In this document: in pieces, positions 13,937 to 25,600 of the stretch
Layout of the letters: every line of letters starts with the position of its first letter
How positions within the stretch are numbered: the stretch's first letter is position 1
From: Pochonia chlamydosporia 170
Lineage: Eukaryota > Ascomycota > Sordariomycetes > Hypocreales > Clavicipitaceae
Assembly (NCBI RefSeq): GCF_001653235.2
Contig: NC_035794.1
Location: forward strand, 682,001-746,000
Direction: 5' to 3'
DNA length: 64,000 bases
Notes under the pieces: model-generated
What the model saw: the letters and a program-made list of their open reading frames with translations, nothing else
Told to the model about the DNA's origin: nothing
Databases searched by the model: none
Program-made: the position numbers and the translations under genes

Positions 13937-14789
13937 CAGACCATGCAAACACGCAATCACCACATCAGTCGCCTCCTCCTGTCTTGTTATTTATTACGTA
14001 GCTCTTGAGCCGTGTCATGCCTTCAGCTCCCCCGTGATGCTCCAATCACAACCTCGCAGCCGCATCATACTCATCATACTCGGCGCCTTGCCCCTGTCTG
14101 GGTCGTCCTGTCGTCCTGTCGTCCATGTCAAATCCCTTCAATTCCCCTCCATTTCTATTCTTGGCCCAGCAATGTTAGTTCAGATGTGCAGCGTGGTAAC
14201 CAGACATGGACTTTGATTGCGCCAGACGAAAGCGTGAGCTGCCAAGTAGACAAATGAGGAGAAGCTGGGCAACCCAAAAAAATCAGACCAAGACCAAAGG
14301 AAAAAAAAAAAACTGACCAGACCAGATGCTTCTTATTATTTTCCCCCGCAGCTGCGCCATGTCATCCTATCCCCGTCCTGCCACCCACGTTGCTCCTGTT
14401 CTGCCTGCCCTCTTTGCCATAAGAATTTGGTTTGGCTCATTCCAAAGTTGCTTCCATACGTTCTTATCTATCTCCCTGACTACCTAGTATACTCCATACT
14501 GTACATTGGCCGCCCCTCCATTTCTCTCCGCACCAGCGCAGCTTCTGCGTATAATCTCCATACTCGAAGCCCTCGGCCGGCTCAGTTGGTCAGCGAGGAT
14601 TTCCGTGCCGCATCCGATTCTCATTCTCGCTTTGGTTCTGGATCTGACTCTGACTCTGACTTTGGCTCTGATTTGATTACCCGCTCGGCCGCCATGTCCA
14701 TGGCCGTGCTACTTCTCCCCTGACCCAGGAAAATCAGTCCGACTCCATCGCCGAGAGCCAGCCGAATAATACCACGCCGCATATCCACG

Positions 14790-16003
14790 ATGGAACCATC
14801 ACCGGAGCCTCTTCGGTCAGCCATAGCCATGGAGTCTACCTCTACGTCTGCCTCCGCCTGTGCGTCGGGGTCAACCTCAGCGACCACCGTTGACCCTCCG
14901 CCCGCCTCTATTGCCACGGCTCACCTGGCAAGATTTGAATTTAGCGATTTGGGCACCAAGATTCTCATGGTTGAGTGGCATCCAGGCACCACCACTAATA
15001 CCACCACCTTCTCCTCCGCCGATGCTGGCGCTGATACTGCTGCTGGTGCCGATGCTGTCCCCACCGCCAGCAACAACAAGGTCGCCACATATGCACCCTC
15101 CAACGAATTGGCCCCCAAGCCAAACACAGTTGCCGCTCCAGAGACCGGAGCTCAAACCACCAGTCCCCATCAACCCATCCCAGATGCTTCCGTTTGGGAA
15201 GTTTCATGGCCAGGAAAGTCTACATATCTTCCAGCCAGAGACACGGACCAAGATGAGGCCGGCACCCGGCGCCGTGTATACTTTCTGCTACCACCAGAGG
15301 CGGCTATTCCCACAAACGTGACCATCACGCCACCTGGACGACCAAGTATCGTCGTCAAACCTCTACCTGCTATATTCCCTCCTGGATTCGATGTTGAGCC
15401 CGGCACCCGCGGCGTCTTGCACACCCTATGGGCAAAGAAGCGACTATCAGAGCTCCAATGTGAGATGGACGCCGAGATGCGGGCCAATGCCGAAAGTGTT
15501 GGCCTCGAAATGGCTCTGACTGAGAAACAATGGATCATTGAAAACTTCCTCCCTCCACCAGTGGTACCAGCACCAATGTCTCCTCGATCACCTGTTCCTG
15601 GCCGATTGGGAGATAAGCTCAAAGGCCTCCGTTTGGCGACGTCGCCGGAAGATTTGATGCCCAGCCCTACAGGTCAGTTAACTCCCTACATCCCATATAA
15701 GACATCGTTGGCGAGGAAAAGAAAACAACATGCTGACATGTAGCCATAGCAAATACGTTTACTGGCGTCGACGTTCCATCCCAGACGTTATCACCACTAG
15801 GCGGGGACATTGCCGTGTCCTCCTTTTCTGCAATTCCTCGTCCCCATGGCCGCACCGAGTCCGTATCTCTGAACGCCGTTATGAAAGGTGATCCGGCACC
15901 CATCAACCCCAGTTCCCGTGATGGCGAAGATGACCTCTTCGCCTTGCCACTCAGCCCTCGGAGTCCAGATATGAAACGCGGCCCGTTCAGTGCCCTCTCA
16001 TGA
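14790..16003 (+). CDS. Conserved fungal protein of unknown function, 380 aa
   Basis: Not assigned to a family. Exons 14790-15672 and 15744-16003, intron with gtcagt donor. Two acceptors 6 nt apart (tag at 15741-15743, tag at 15747-15749) both keep frame, so isoforms differing by two residues (Ala-Ile) are possible. The N-terminal 30 residues are Ser/Thr/Ala-rich. The central part looks structured: LARFEFSDLGTKILMVEWHP, then WEVSWPGKSTYLP and a helical stretch around LHTLWAKKRLSELQ and EKQWIIENFLPPP. The C-terminus is Ser/Pro-rich with repeated SP sites (LPLSPRSP), possible phosphorylation sites. An internal Met at 14829 is an alternative start. No transmembrane segment seen. Confidence 0.8.
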
Positions 16004-16619
16004 TTCTCACAAAACACACTGCTAGCGTTTATTATCACGGACCCTTTTATTTTTCTGCGAAACAAACTTGGCATAACTGTTGGTGGCTTTTGTGAATCTG
16101 GCCCTTTTTGTTCATGGAAAGACGCTTGAACTTGCACATGATACCCATTGATCGCAAGCAATGAAGAAGAAAAAAAAAACAAATGACTTCTTGTCTGGCA
16201 TAACGGATGCCCTGGTCGTGCTTACCCTGACGTTTCTAGATGGAGTCAGGTCTTGACTTGCACGGCTGAACTGTGCATACAACATAGAGGAATCGTAATA
16301 TTAGCATTGCCAGATAGTTACCCCACTCTTTAATGATTAACGACGGCCAAGACTGGCGACTAGATGATTCTGTTGTAGCATGTGTGTGCTAGAGACTGAA
16401 TGTGAGGCGCTTGTTTAAAATTACAGAAAGTATAACTCCATCCCGTCATGCACCCTTGAGAAGTAACTGTTTCCAAACATACAATCCTCCAAACCATTTC
16501 ATCCACCGGGTACCATATCAACAAACACCATCCTCAACTCCCATCTATAAGCTAACCCTCACAATCCCAATCGAAACCAACACACACCCAAATCATAAAT
16601 CGTAACCCATAACCACGCA
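16004..16619. other. Intergenic region between convergent genes
   Basis: 3' flanks of the gene at 14790 and of VPS37; C/A-rich toward 16500-16640. Nothing coding recognised. Confidence 0.6.
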
Positions 16620-17446
16620 TCATCTCCAACCCCCAACCCTCCCCTCATCCCACCTCTCCTTCCTCTCCTGCCTCAAATAACACAAGACCTTCGCCTCCCT
16701 GTACCGCCTCACCCACTCCATCGCCTCCCTCTCCGACGCAGGCACCCCATCCCCTCCCGCACGACCGTCCCCCTCCAGAAAACTCTCCTCCATGGCCTGG
16801 CAAACAAGCGCCTGCTCCTGCACCCCCTGCGACAGCTGCTGGTACAACGAGGCCGGGGAGAAGGGCGCCAGCGCAAGATCCATATCCGACTGCTTCTGCC
16901 GCCACTGCCTCTCCAGCCCATGCGTCGCCAGAAGCTGCGCCTGCGTCGTGGACCGCTGGTGCGAAAGCCGCGCCTCCGCACCGGCTAGCTGTTTCGCAAG
17001 GTGCGTGTTCTGCTCTAGCGCGGCGGACAGGTTCGCGTGCGAGGTTTTGGTGCTGTCGTGGGAGGATGTCGGTGCGTGGGCTAGGGCGTTGAGAAGCGTG
17101 GGATTGGCGAGTATGTCTGCTAGATCCTGGGTTCTGAAATTGTGTTAGGTGGTTTCTTTCTTTGTTGGGATTTGGGGGGTTTACACAAAACAACGTACGA
17201 CTTGTCTCTTAGGACCTCTGGGAGCCAGCCTTCTCCAGGGTCGGGAATCGGGTCGCTCACGGTAAAGGGCGGCGGTGTCGAGGCCGCTGATATGCCTTGG
17301 CTGTCGGGGAGGGGACGTGGCAGCGGCGGGGGAGGTGGTGATGATGCTGTTGTGGGGGTGCTGATGCTGCTGACGTCGTGGCTTCCGCCTTTGGGGGGCG
17401 GCGCCGGCGGTGTTGATCTGTGATGCTCGGGCGTGAAGCTGGACAT
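16620..17446 (-). CDS. VPS37: ESCRT-I subunit VPS37 (Mod(r) domain), 253 aa
   Basis: ESCRT-I component that sorts ubiquitinated cargo into multivesicular endosomes. Exons 17446-17199 and 17133-16620; the 65-nt intron has gtacgt and ttcag, with phase 2 to 1. The N-terminus is Pro-rich (APPPKGG, PPPPPLPRPLPD), then GWLPEVLRDKS runs across the intron into TQDLADILANPTLLNALAH. The remaining ~170 residues form the long helical Mod(r) hairpin with LERQWRQKQSDMDLALAPFS, ending EWVRRYREAKVLCYLRQERK, which is characteristic of VPS37. In-frame Mets at 17491 and 17554 are alternative starts; 17446 best fits the usual length. Transcribed in the same direction as NUP84 upstream. Confidence 0.88.
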
Positions 17447-17925
17447 TGCGGTTTGTGGTGGTTTTTGTGTCGTGATGTTTAATTTGGACATGGAGTTGGA
17501 GGTGCCGCTTGGAGTGACGTGACGTTGGAGGTTGCTTGTGTGGGGCGACGTCACTTTTGGGTGTGGCGCCGTCTCAGGAACACGACTGACACTGACACTG
17601 GCTGCTTGATGTCTGTCTGCATGTGTCTTTTAGGAATACCTGAGCATACGCCACCCTCACAATAGATATATGGCACATACTGCGTAATGTGCCTGTTTAG
17701 ACCATAATCGCAAACTTACTGTGTATGAAGATAGTTCCGTACCAAGCGCAACAAAAGTTCGTGGCTAGCATGATACTACATGGCTGGTTCTATATAATAC
17801 ACTACTCGCATTATAACAGCGCCTGTCCTGACCCTCAATGCGGGTATATCTCCTCCGTCCGCGATATGCCGTACAAGAACAACCTAAAACTACCGTGGCA
17901 GCCTCCCGAATTCCTCTCTTCTTCC
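17447..17925. other. Intergenic region (VPS37 promoter / NUP84 3' flank)
   Basis: No coding exon recognised; promoter region for VPS37. Confidence 0.6.
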
Positions 17926-20878
17926 CTAATTTCTAATAGACCACAGATCCCTTGACCATCCCATATATCGCAACTGCTTGCTGACCGAGCCCACTGGCCT
18001 CTTGCTGTCTCCTGTCGCGATAGCCAATGCCTTGCTACACGCTGTAAATGACTCGACAAGCTCTGCCATTCGCCCGGCCTTCACAAACGCAACCGCCAAA
18101 TCGGAATTCCTCTCCGCAATAACGGAAGCCAGCTCCATACATTCCAGGAGGTGGTCGCGTGTCAAGCCTGTCCCAGCAAAGTGTAATGCGCTGACGTAGG
18201 CCATAATCGTCTCTGGCAGGTATGCTTCTCGGAGTTGTTTGAGTTCATCGTCACCAGCTGTAGAAACCTAGTTAGCCAACTTGACAAGGGAAGAACTTTT
18301 ACAGAGCAAGTTAGTTGAAACACACCTTCAATTCCAGACAGCAGCCAGTTGTGTAGCAAGGGTTGCATGTTTTCCTTGGTTGAGTCGATAGTGTTGCCGA
18401 CACCGCTCCAAAATTCCCGGTTGGATGCGTCGGCACTGGTATTTGCGTTAGCCCTCCTTCATTTTCCCATTCCGGAGTCAAAAGTTTCAACATACTCGGC
18501 AGATATCACGACAAGCGATGCCATCGTCTCGAGGCTATCGAGAGCTTTAACAAGAGCCTCGAGTTCTCGGTAATTCTTTGCATCAGCCATGACCTGTTCT
18601 GGCCTCAGATTTCGGATGCCGCTCTGTGTCAGTTGCTGAGCCCAGAAGTCGACGTCGTCATACATGGCCACGTCTCCCTCGTCTTGGTCCGTCATGTCAC
18701 GCATGATTTCGCTGAAGGAAACCTTTTGCATTAGGCGACGAGCTGCGTTTAACCGACAGTTTCCTTTTGTGTCTTGTTAGTATCATCATCACCAGGCGTA
18801 CAATGTACACAGCCCTCGAGTTGATGAGCACATGGTGGCTACTTACTGAGGAAGAACTTGTACACTTTTGTGCCAATAGAAAACACCTGCGGCCAAGTTT
18901 CGTCGACCGTCAGGAGCCACTCTAGTGATCGTATCATATGCACGTCCTTAATATCAACCTTGTCCTCTTCTTCTCCAAAGAAGTCGGGCTTAATGGGCCT
19001 TCCGTGTCGAGAAGTGGCTGGGCCACTACCCAAAATGGTAAACAGTTTCTCGGCAGCAAACGAGGTTGCATCATGATCCAGTTCCTCAAATAACAAGGTT
19101 GCCTGTCTCTCCACGAACGCCAGGACATCTATTCCGGCGTGCTTGATGAGCTTGAGCTGCTTGATGCGGTTATTGACATCAGGTTCCTCGATCACATTCC
19201 AGGCTAAAATTTCATATGATCTAGGGCTATCCAAGACCGAACAATACAGCGGAATGAGTTCCTGGAGCTTGCAGCGCCGCAAGTAATCTGTGTAACTAGC
19301 GAGTATATTCTCTTGGATGAAGCCCTTATCCAGAGGGGACTCTGGCTCGACGATTCTGTGATTTTGGCCGTCAAATCGCTTCAGCAAGGCGACGAGCACA
19401 AATATGTGGGCAATAATTCGTAGCCCGCTGTGCTGTGAAGAATCGAAAAACTTCTCCTCCACAATATCGTAGCTGTCGCTTAGCCCCTGGCGAATGAGGT
19501 GAGATTTCTTAATTTCATTTGCGCGTCGTGTTAGTACTTGACCTTGTTCGAACAGGTGTCGATCTAGTTCCTTTGCGATGAATGATGCTTGCAGAGCCTT
19601 GTTTGGCTCTCTGGCTTGCGTCACCATGTTTGGTCTTGACAAAATCGAGTCAATCAGCCGCTTCTCAATGCCGACCTGGTCGCCGTGGAATTGCACAGCG
19701 TCAAAGGATGAGAAAGACTGCGTCAGGTTTGAAGCTACGCCTGACGAGCATTGGGACAGCATGTATGTATCGATTTGTGATCGAAGCAGGGCGTTGTAGT
19801 TGGCAAAGAGATAATCGTCCCACGTCTGGGCTACCTTTTCCACACTCAGGATGTCTCCTGATAGCACTCCATACACTGCCCGCTCGTAGTCAGAGGAGCC
19901 GCCTTGTCTGGCTAATCCGAAGCACATTCTTCGCCACAAGGCCAGAGCTGACGGGTCAGTTGTAGTCGCTGGCCCTTGGTTGTCGTCGACAGATAGTGGC
20001 ATCGCCGACATGGAGACAGCTCGCCACATCTCTGTTCTCTCCTGGCACCATTCGCGAATGTCATTTAGACTGCTTCCTCTTCGTAAATGATTGAAGCAGC
20101 CCAGCCAGATGGCCCGTTCAAAGTATTCATCCTGCGGTTCAAGTTTGCGACCCTGTCGGGTTGAGGCGTCTGGGTCGAGATGGGTAACTAACGGTGCACC
20201 ATCTGCATTGAGATGTGATGCAGTCACATTTGGTGATTGACGATCTAGCAGATGCGGCCACGCCGTCATGCTTTTCCTAAGCTTGATTTTTGACCGGGTG
20301 TGCAGCCAACCGTGGGCAATAATGTCTCCTCTGTCGGCATTTTGCTGAAGCTTTCGGGCCAGATCGTCAATGTCCGGACCAGAGGCAGCATTGGTTTGCA
20401 GCCATTGAAGAACAGCACGGCGTTCCATGGCAATACTATCAGTTTCCAGGTATTCGCCCACGTAATCTCGTTGTGCGGGTTTCGAAGCGGAAAACGGCGA
20501 GAATCGCATAGGCTCAATGGAGGAATCGGCGTATCGCAGAGGAAGCAGCCGACGGAATAGATCCCATGTTTCAACCTCCTTTTCTAGTTGCACTATCTCG
20601 TCCGACTTCTCTGACTGTCCGCCGCTGTTGTATCGCTCATCAACGTCCATGTCGACATCCTCACTACCGGCCCGTACACTCTTGGGCCGTTTGTGCGCTA
20701 ACCGGCGAATCGCATTCTCGTGATATTTGCGCGGGAGGTCCAAAATGCGAGCTTTCTTCTCCGGCACGCTGAGACCGGCTGTTAAGCAAGCATCCAAGGC
20801 ATTGGCAAACTCCTCAACCTCTGGCCCTGGTGTTGCCAGGTTCGCCAGCTGGTGGTGTTGTCTCCTCCTAACTTCCAT
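17926..20878 (-). CDS. NUP84: Nuclear pore protein NUP84/NUP107, 913 aa
   Basis: Scaffold nucleoporin of the Y-shaped (Nup84/Nup107-160) complex. Four exons: 20878-18847, 18763-18496, 18435-18326 and 18257-17926, all GT-AG and all in phase. Joined, the first boundary reads YKFFLR-NCRLNAARRLMQKV, as expected for the C-terminal helices of the family. The protein is almost entirely alpha-helical, with YLETDSIAMERRAVLQWLQ, RRMCFGLARQGG and DDYLFANYNALLRSQID typical of Nup84. The N-terminal 100 residues are charged, with an acidic patch (EDVDMDVDE) that may be disordered. Length agrees with filamentous-fungal orthologues. Start taken at the first in-frame Met; no upstream extension resembles the family. 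Confidence 0.92.
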
Positions 20879-21704
20879 CTCGTCCAGGATAAGCCGTTAG
20901 CTGACCGCGACGTGTCAAATTGGTTCGTGAAAAAGGACCGTCTAGTGAAGGGAGGTCGGTTGCGCGATTGCGCCGGATGATGGGCTGGTCGAGTGCCTGC
21001 CTGTTTGCCAAATGCTAACCCGTCAGAATCTCGGATGGGTAGCTTCGGACCGGCATCGACATGACCTTACTGCCGTTTGCGGGACCGTGTTATGTGCAAC
21101 AATGCACGACTGCGATCACTGAGAGGTTTAATTTGTAGATACAGGCCCCTGTTGCGATGCTCGTGCAGCTATGTTGGGATATCCGTCGTGGAATGTGTAG
21201 TGTCTTTGCAAGTTTGATATGGGTCAAGCTCCAGCCTCGATCAAAGCAGCCAAAAAAGTTGGCGCTAAAACAGATGGACTAAAATCCGTGCGTCAATGCA
21301 AAGAACACTGAATGGGCGGCACAGCGCGTCCACACGCCGCGGTTTGTGTCTGGTTCCACTGTAACCTACCAGAGAGCCTCCATGTCCAAAGGAACCTCTG
21401 TTAGTGAGATATGCAACTAAGCGGGTCTGGTTAAAGTATGGAGGCACAATTTTCTCGGCTTGCTTTTCTCTTCTTCTTCTTCTCATCAATGTCACGGCAT
21501 TCATATTAGAGTCTCGGAACAAGACCTCTCAATGCTTGTTCAGGTCTACGGATCTCTCGCGCGCTCAATGATCGCCTAGAATAGATTCGGCGCTCCTCAC
21601 AAAAGTTACCAAATTTTTCCTGCTGGTGGACATAGTATACGATGAGCGTTACATATCGACTTTTATTTGGAGATATTGTACATTTGGACCCCCCTTGGAA
21701 TTAT
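20879..21704. other. Intergenic region (NUP84 promoter / CMC4 3' flank)
   Basis: No coding exon recognised. A minus-strand ORF at 21265-21522 (basic, Arg-rich start) has no supporting features. Confidence 0.55.
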
Positions 21705-22156
21705 CTATTGCCCTTGATTCATCTGCTTCATCTTCAATCGTAACAGATTTGGCTTGGGACAGCTTGGACTAGTAGCTTCCTCGCCATTCTTCTGGTAGAA
21801 GGCGTCACAGCATTCGTAGAGAGCCTTGATGACGTCTTGACACTTGGCGTCATTGTAGTTGTTCCGCGTCAGGCAGTCTGTTGAGAGATGGTGTCAGCGG
21901 CATCTTTATGTCTGGTGTCCTTGACTTTGTGAAGCATGAATAAATAGTAAGCACACCTTGGATCGCGCACTGAAAAAGGATTCAGTTAGTTACCACAAAT
22001 GCATCAATGTCTATTTGGCATGTTGGCTGGCGCTCACTGCTCTCGGATGACATGGCGGCTTTGCGTCGACATCGTTCTTTGGCGAACCCTGGCATATAGC
22101 AACATCAGTATATTGTACTGGCAGCTGCAGGATTGATTGCATCGAGTGCTGACCAT
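21705..22156 (-). CDS. CMC4: Twin CX9C mitochondrial intermembrane-space protein CMC4, 79 aa
   Basis: Small copper/IMS protein imported by the Mia40 disulfide relay. Rebuilt from four short exons: 22156-22154 (only the ATG), 22088-22038, 21969-21957 (13 nt) and 21877-21705. All joins are GT-AG and in phase; total 240 nt. The product reads MGSPKNDVDAKPPCHPRACA, then IQDCLTRNNYNDAKCQDVIK and ALYECCDAFYQKNGEEATSP. Two CX9C motifs are visible: C-HPRACAIQD-C and C-QDVIKALYE-C, followed by SCPKPNLLRLKMKQ, the conserved end of CMC4. The first exon is inferred: no in-frame Met exists in exon 2, and the ATG directly before the gtcagc donor is the only one that fits. No individual exon would be seen as a long ORF. 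Confidence 0.85.
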
Positions 22157-22663
22157 TTCGAATGGTAGGTAGATGGCCCTATTCTGTCCAAAATTCACAC
22201 CCCCAAGTTGGTTCAACCAGGTTTGTGTGGAGGTAATAAGTAAGGTAGTTGACGGACTGTTTCTCGAGCTCTCAAGTAAAACCATGAAGTGGATACTAGC
22301 GTGGTATCAATTGGCTGAATGTGGTCCAGTGTCATTGGGACAGTAGACTTCAGCGTTGGCCTTGACATCGAGCTTTTGGTCAACTTTCAACTCTCTTCTA
22401 AAAAACCAGAAAGTCCATTTCCAAGCACAACGTATTTATCGCAGCTCCCAAAGTGGTCACAAATGCCCCTGTCAAACTGCAGCCAATACCGTCCAGACAT
22501 CATGTCCCCTTCCCCTGCATGTTTGCTGCAGTCATGGTTATACCCCGCCGGCCAGAGACGCGGCCTTGTATGGCAGGGCGGCTGAGGTGATGGGAGAAAG
22601 AGTTACAGCCATCTCGCTGCCTCCTGTGTTGTTTTCACCAAGATCATGCTCCTAAATTGCACC
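22157..22663. other. Intergenic region between CMC4 and NLR (divergent)
   Basis: Shared upstream region; no coding exon recognised. Confidence 0.55.
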
Positions 22664-25600
22664 ATGAAGAAACGACTCAAGAGTCCAGAGCTTTATACTA
22701 TAGGATGGATAGCGGCGCTGCCTATCGAGCGTGCAGCGGCCACAGCTGTGCTTGATGAGCGTCACGAACCACCCGAAGACTTTGAACAAAATCAATCCGA
22801 CACCAACTCGTACACCTGGGGTCGAATTGAAAATCACAACGTTGTGATTGCCTCCCTTCCTGCTGCTAGCCATGGGCTGGCCCCGGCCGCAACCACAACC
22901 TCGAATCTCCTATCGTCTCTCCCACAAATCAGAATTGGCTTACTGGTTGGAACCGGCGGTGCTGTGGCACGTCCCAAACAAGACCGGGACATACGACTTG
23001 GCGATGTTGTCGTTGGCCAACCCCATGGAATGACGGGAGGAGTTATTCAATATGACATGGGAAAGGCCGGGTCGCAAGGGGTATGGGAGCGGACAGGTTC
23101 TCTAAATCGTCCGCCGCCAGTCCTCCTTAGTGCGCTAGCAAGCTTACAGGCTGAGCACGAATTCACACCGTCGCGAATACCAGAGTTGCTACAATCTATG
23201 TGGATGGCGAACCCTCAGATGCAAAAGGCGAAGAATAACCAGTCTAGCTACATGTACCAGGGAACCAACTATGACCGGCTATTTGAGTCTGCCTACGACC
23301 ATGTTGGGCAGGATAATTGTGTTGAATGTGATTCAACGCGGGAAGTCAAGCGAGAGCCGCGAGATACAAATGACCCAGAGATTCACTATGGGATTATCAT
23401 GTCTGGCAATACTCTTGTTAAGGATGCAGCTACTCGGGACAGGATAGCAGACGAGGTTGGAACGGCTTGTTTGTGTTTTGAGATGGAAGCTGCGGGATTA
23501 ATGAACAGCTTCCCTTGCCTTGTGATAAGAGGAATTTGCGATTATGCAGATTCACACAAGAACGACCTCTGGCAGCGATATGCCTCTGCTACAGCGGCTG
23601 CCTTTGCCAAAGAATTGCTGGACTTCGTGCCAATTACGCAACTGCAGGCAACACAACGTGCTATTGATGTTTTCAAAACGAGTTAGTCCGCATCCTAATG
23701 GAGATAGCGTTCCAGATATCGCCAGGCTAACATCATGAAAAGTCGAAAGTGACATAAAAAGTGTCCAATCCATCACAAAGAGCACAGACCAACAAGTGCA
23801 AAACATACAGTAAGGAAGCAATGATGTGCCCTCCATTCTATGGAACACCACCTATGACTAACCGTCTTAACGCTTATCACTTCTTAATGTTCACCGAAAT
23901 GCAGCGCTCGACCGCCTCCCGGTTGTTTCAGGGGCATCGTTTGACGACTATGCAGAAGAACACAGTCCATTCTGTCTGCCAAACACCCGAGTGGAGCTGC
24001 GCCAACATATTCTATCATGGGCTGAGAGTCCAGTGGCAAAAACCATATTTTGGCTGAATGGTATGGCAGGCACCGGAAAGTCCACTATATCCAAAACTAT
24101 CGCACGTTCTTTGTCAGAAAAAGGGCAGCTTGGTGCTTGCTTCTTCTTCAAAAGGGACCAAGCGGACCGAAGGAGCATGGCGAAATTCTTTCCTACGCTT
24201 GCCGCACACTTGGCACAGAGAATACCCGCGGTGGCTGCTTACATTGAGGATGCTCTTGACGATAATGGTGCTGTTCTACGGAAGACCCTGAGAGAGCAAT
24301 TCGACACACTCATTTTGGAGCCGCTATCTAAAATCCCGCCTGACCTCAAAAAAGACGTTGTTGTCTTCGTTATTGATGCATTGGATGAGTGCGAGCGAGA
24401 CGAAGACATTAGACTTCTCATTCACCTGCTTTCTCGCACTAAACTCATGGAGTCTGCCGGACTAAGAGTATTTGCAACTAGCCGTCCCGATTTACCAATT
24501 CGTATAGGATTCAAACAGATTGAGGGCACGTATCAGGATGTGGTCCTCCATACAATGCCGCACGCTATTGTCGAGCATGACATATCCGCCTACATCGGAC
24601 ACCAGCTTGCCAAAATCAAGATGGATTACAATGCCTTAGTTCGATTGGATCGACAACTGCCATTGTCCTGGCCCAGCCGGTCTACTGTTAAATCTCTGGT
24701 AAAGATGGCAGTGCCACTGTTTATTTTCGCCTCTACTATGTGCCGTTTTATCGGTGATCTAAAGCATGGCGACCCACGCTGTCAGTTGAAAGACGTTTTG
24801 CGATTTCAATCAAGGGGTGGCGTGTCACAACTGCACGCAACGTACATGCCCGTTTTGAATAAACTAATCCCGCAAACCCCTGACGCACGGCGGGAGGAAA
24901 TTCTGAAGGACTTCAAAGACATTGTAGGGACTATTGTAATTCTCTCAGACCCTCTATCAATATCCACGTTAGCACATATGCTCCGTATTCAGCAAGACAA
25001 AATCGACAACATGTTGGATCATCTGCATTCAGTTTTGAACGTCCCACCGTCGGCGGAGTTGCCCGTACGATTACTACACCTATCCTTCCGTGACTTTTTA
25101 ACAGACGACGATCAACGTGGAAAGAGTCCTTTTTGGATAGATAAGGAGCAAGCTCACTATGTCATGGCTGTTAACTGTCTACGAATAATGGGCGATCTTC
25201 AACAAGACATTTGCAGTGTGAAAGACCCAGGCACATATCGTTCTGCCATCAAGGCCCAGAATATAAAGTCATCTATTCCACAAGCATTACGATATGCTAT
25301 TTTATACTGGCCATTCCACCTGGATGGGGCTAAAAACCATGCACCAAGTTGCGACCAAGTCTATGCATTTCTTACCGATCATTTCCTCCATTGGATCGAA
25401 GCGCTCAGCCTCATTGGGAAAGCAAACGAGAGTATTAATCTTATCAACTTCTTACGGTCGTACTCCACAGTAAGCTGCTACATGTTGCTCTTTGAATTGG
25501 TATTGTAGCTAACACTATGGAAGAGCCAGCACCATAAAGAACTATCGGATTTCCTTGAAGATGGCAGGAGGCTGATCCTCGCAAATCTTCCAGCTATTGA

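Larger units (their letters stand above)
7105..14789. other. Long gene-poor region (7.7 kb)
   Basis: No ORF on either strand has a recognisable domain, and adjoining ORFs do not splice into a convincing product. Contents: G-rich low-complexity DNA at 7640-7900; a GTT repeat followed by a T-run at 8325-8355; a CAACAG repeat at 13888-13936; three exact copies of TACGGAGCACC (9228, 11642, 12577); one TACCTAGGTA (13194); one AACATTGAA (8190). It may be a long regulatory region or hold non-coding transcripts for the gene at 14790 or the F-box gene. Confidence 0.6.

Noticed and set aside
13775..13963. ORF with a long Leu run
   Set aside because: By-product of the CAACAG repeat read on the minus strand.
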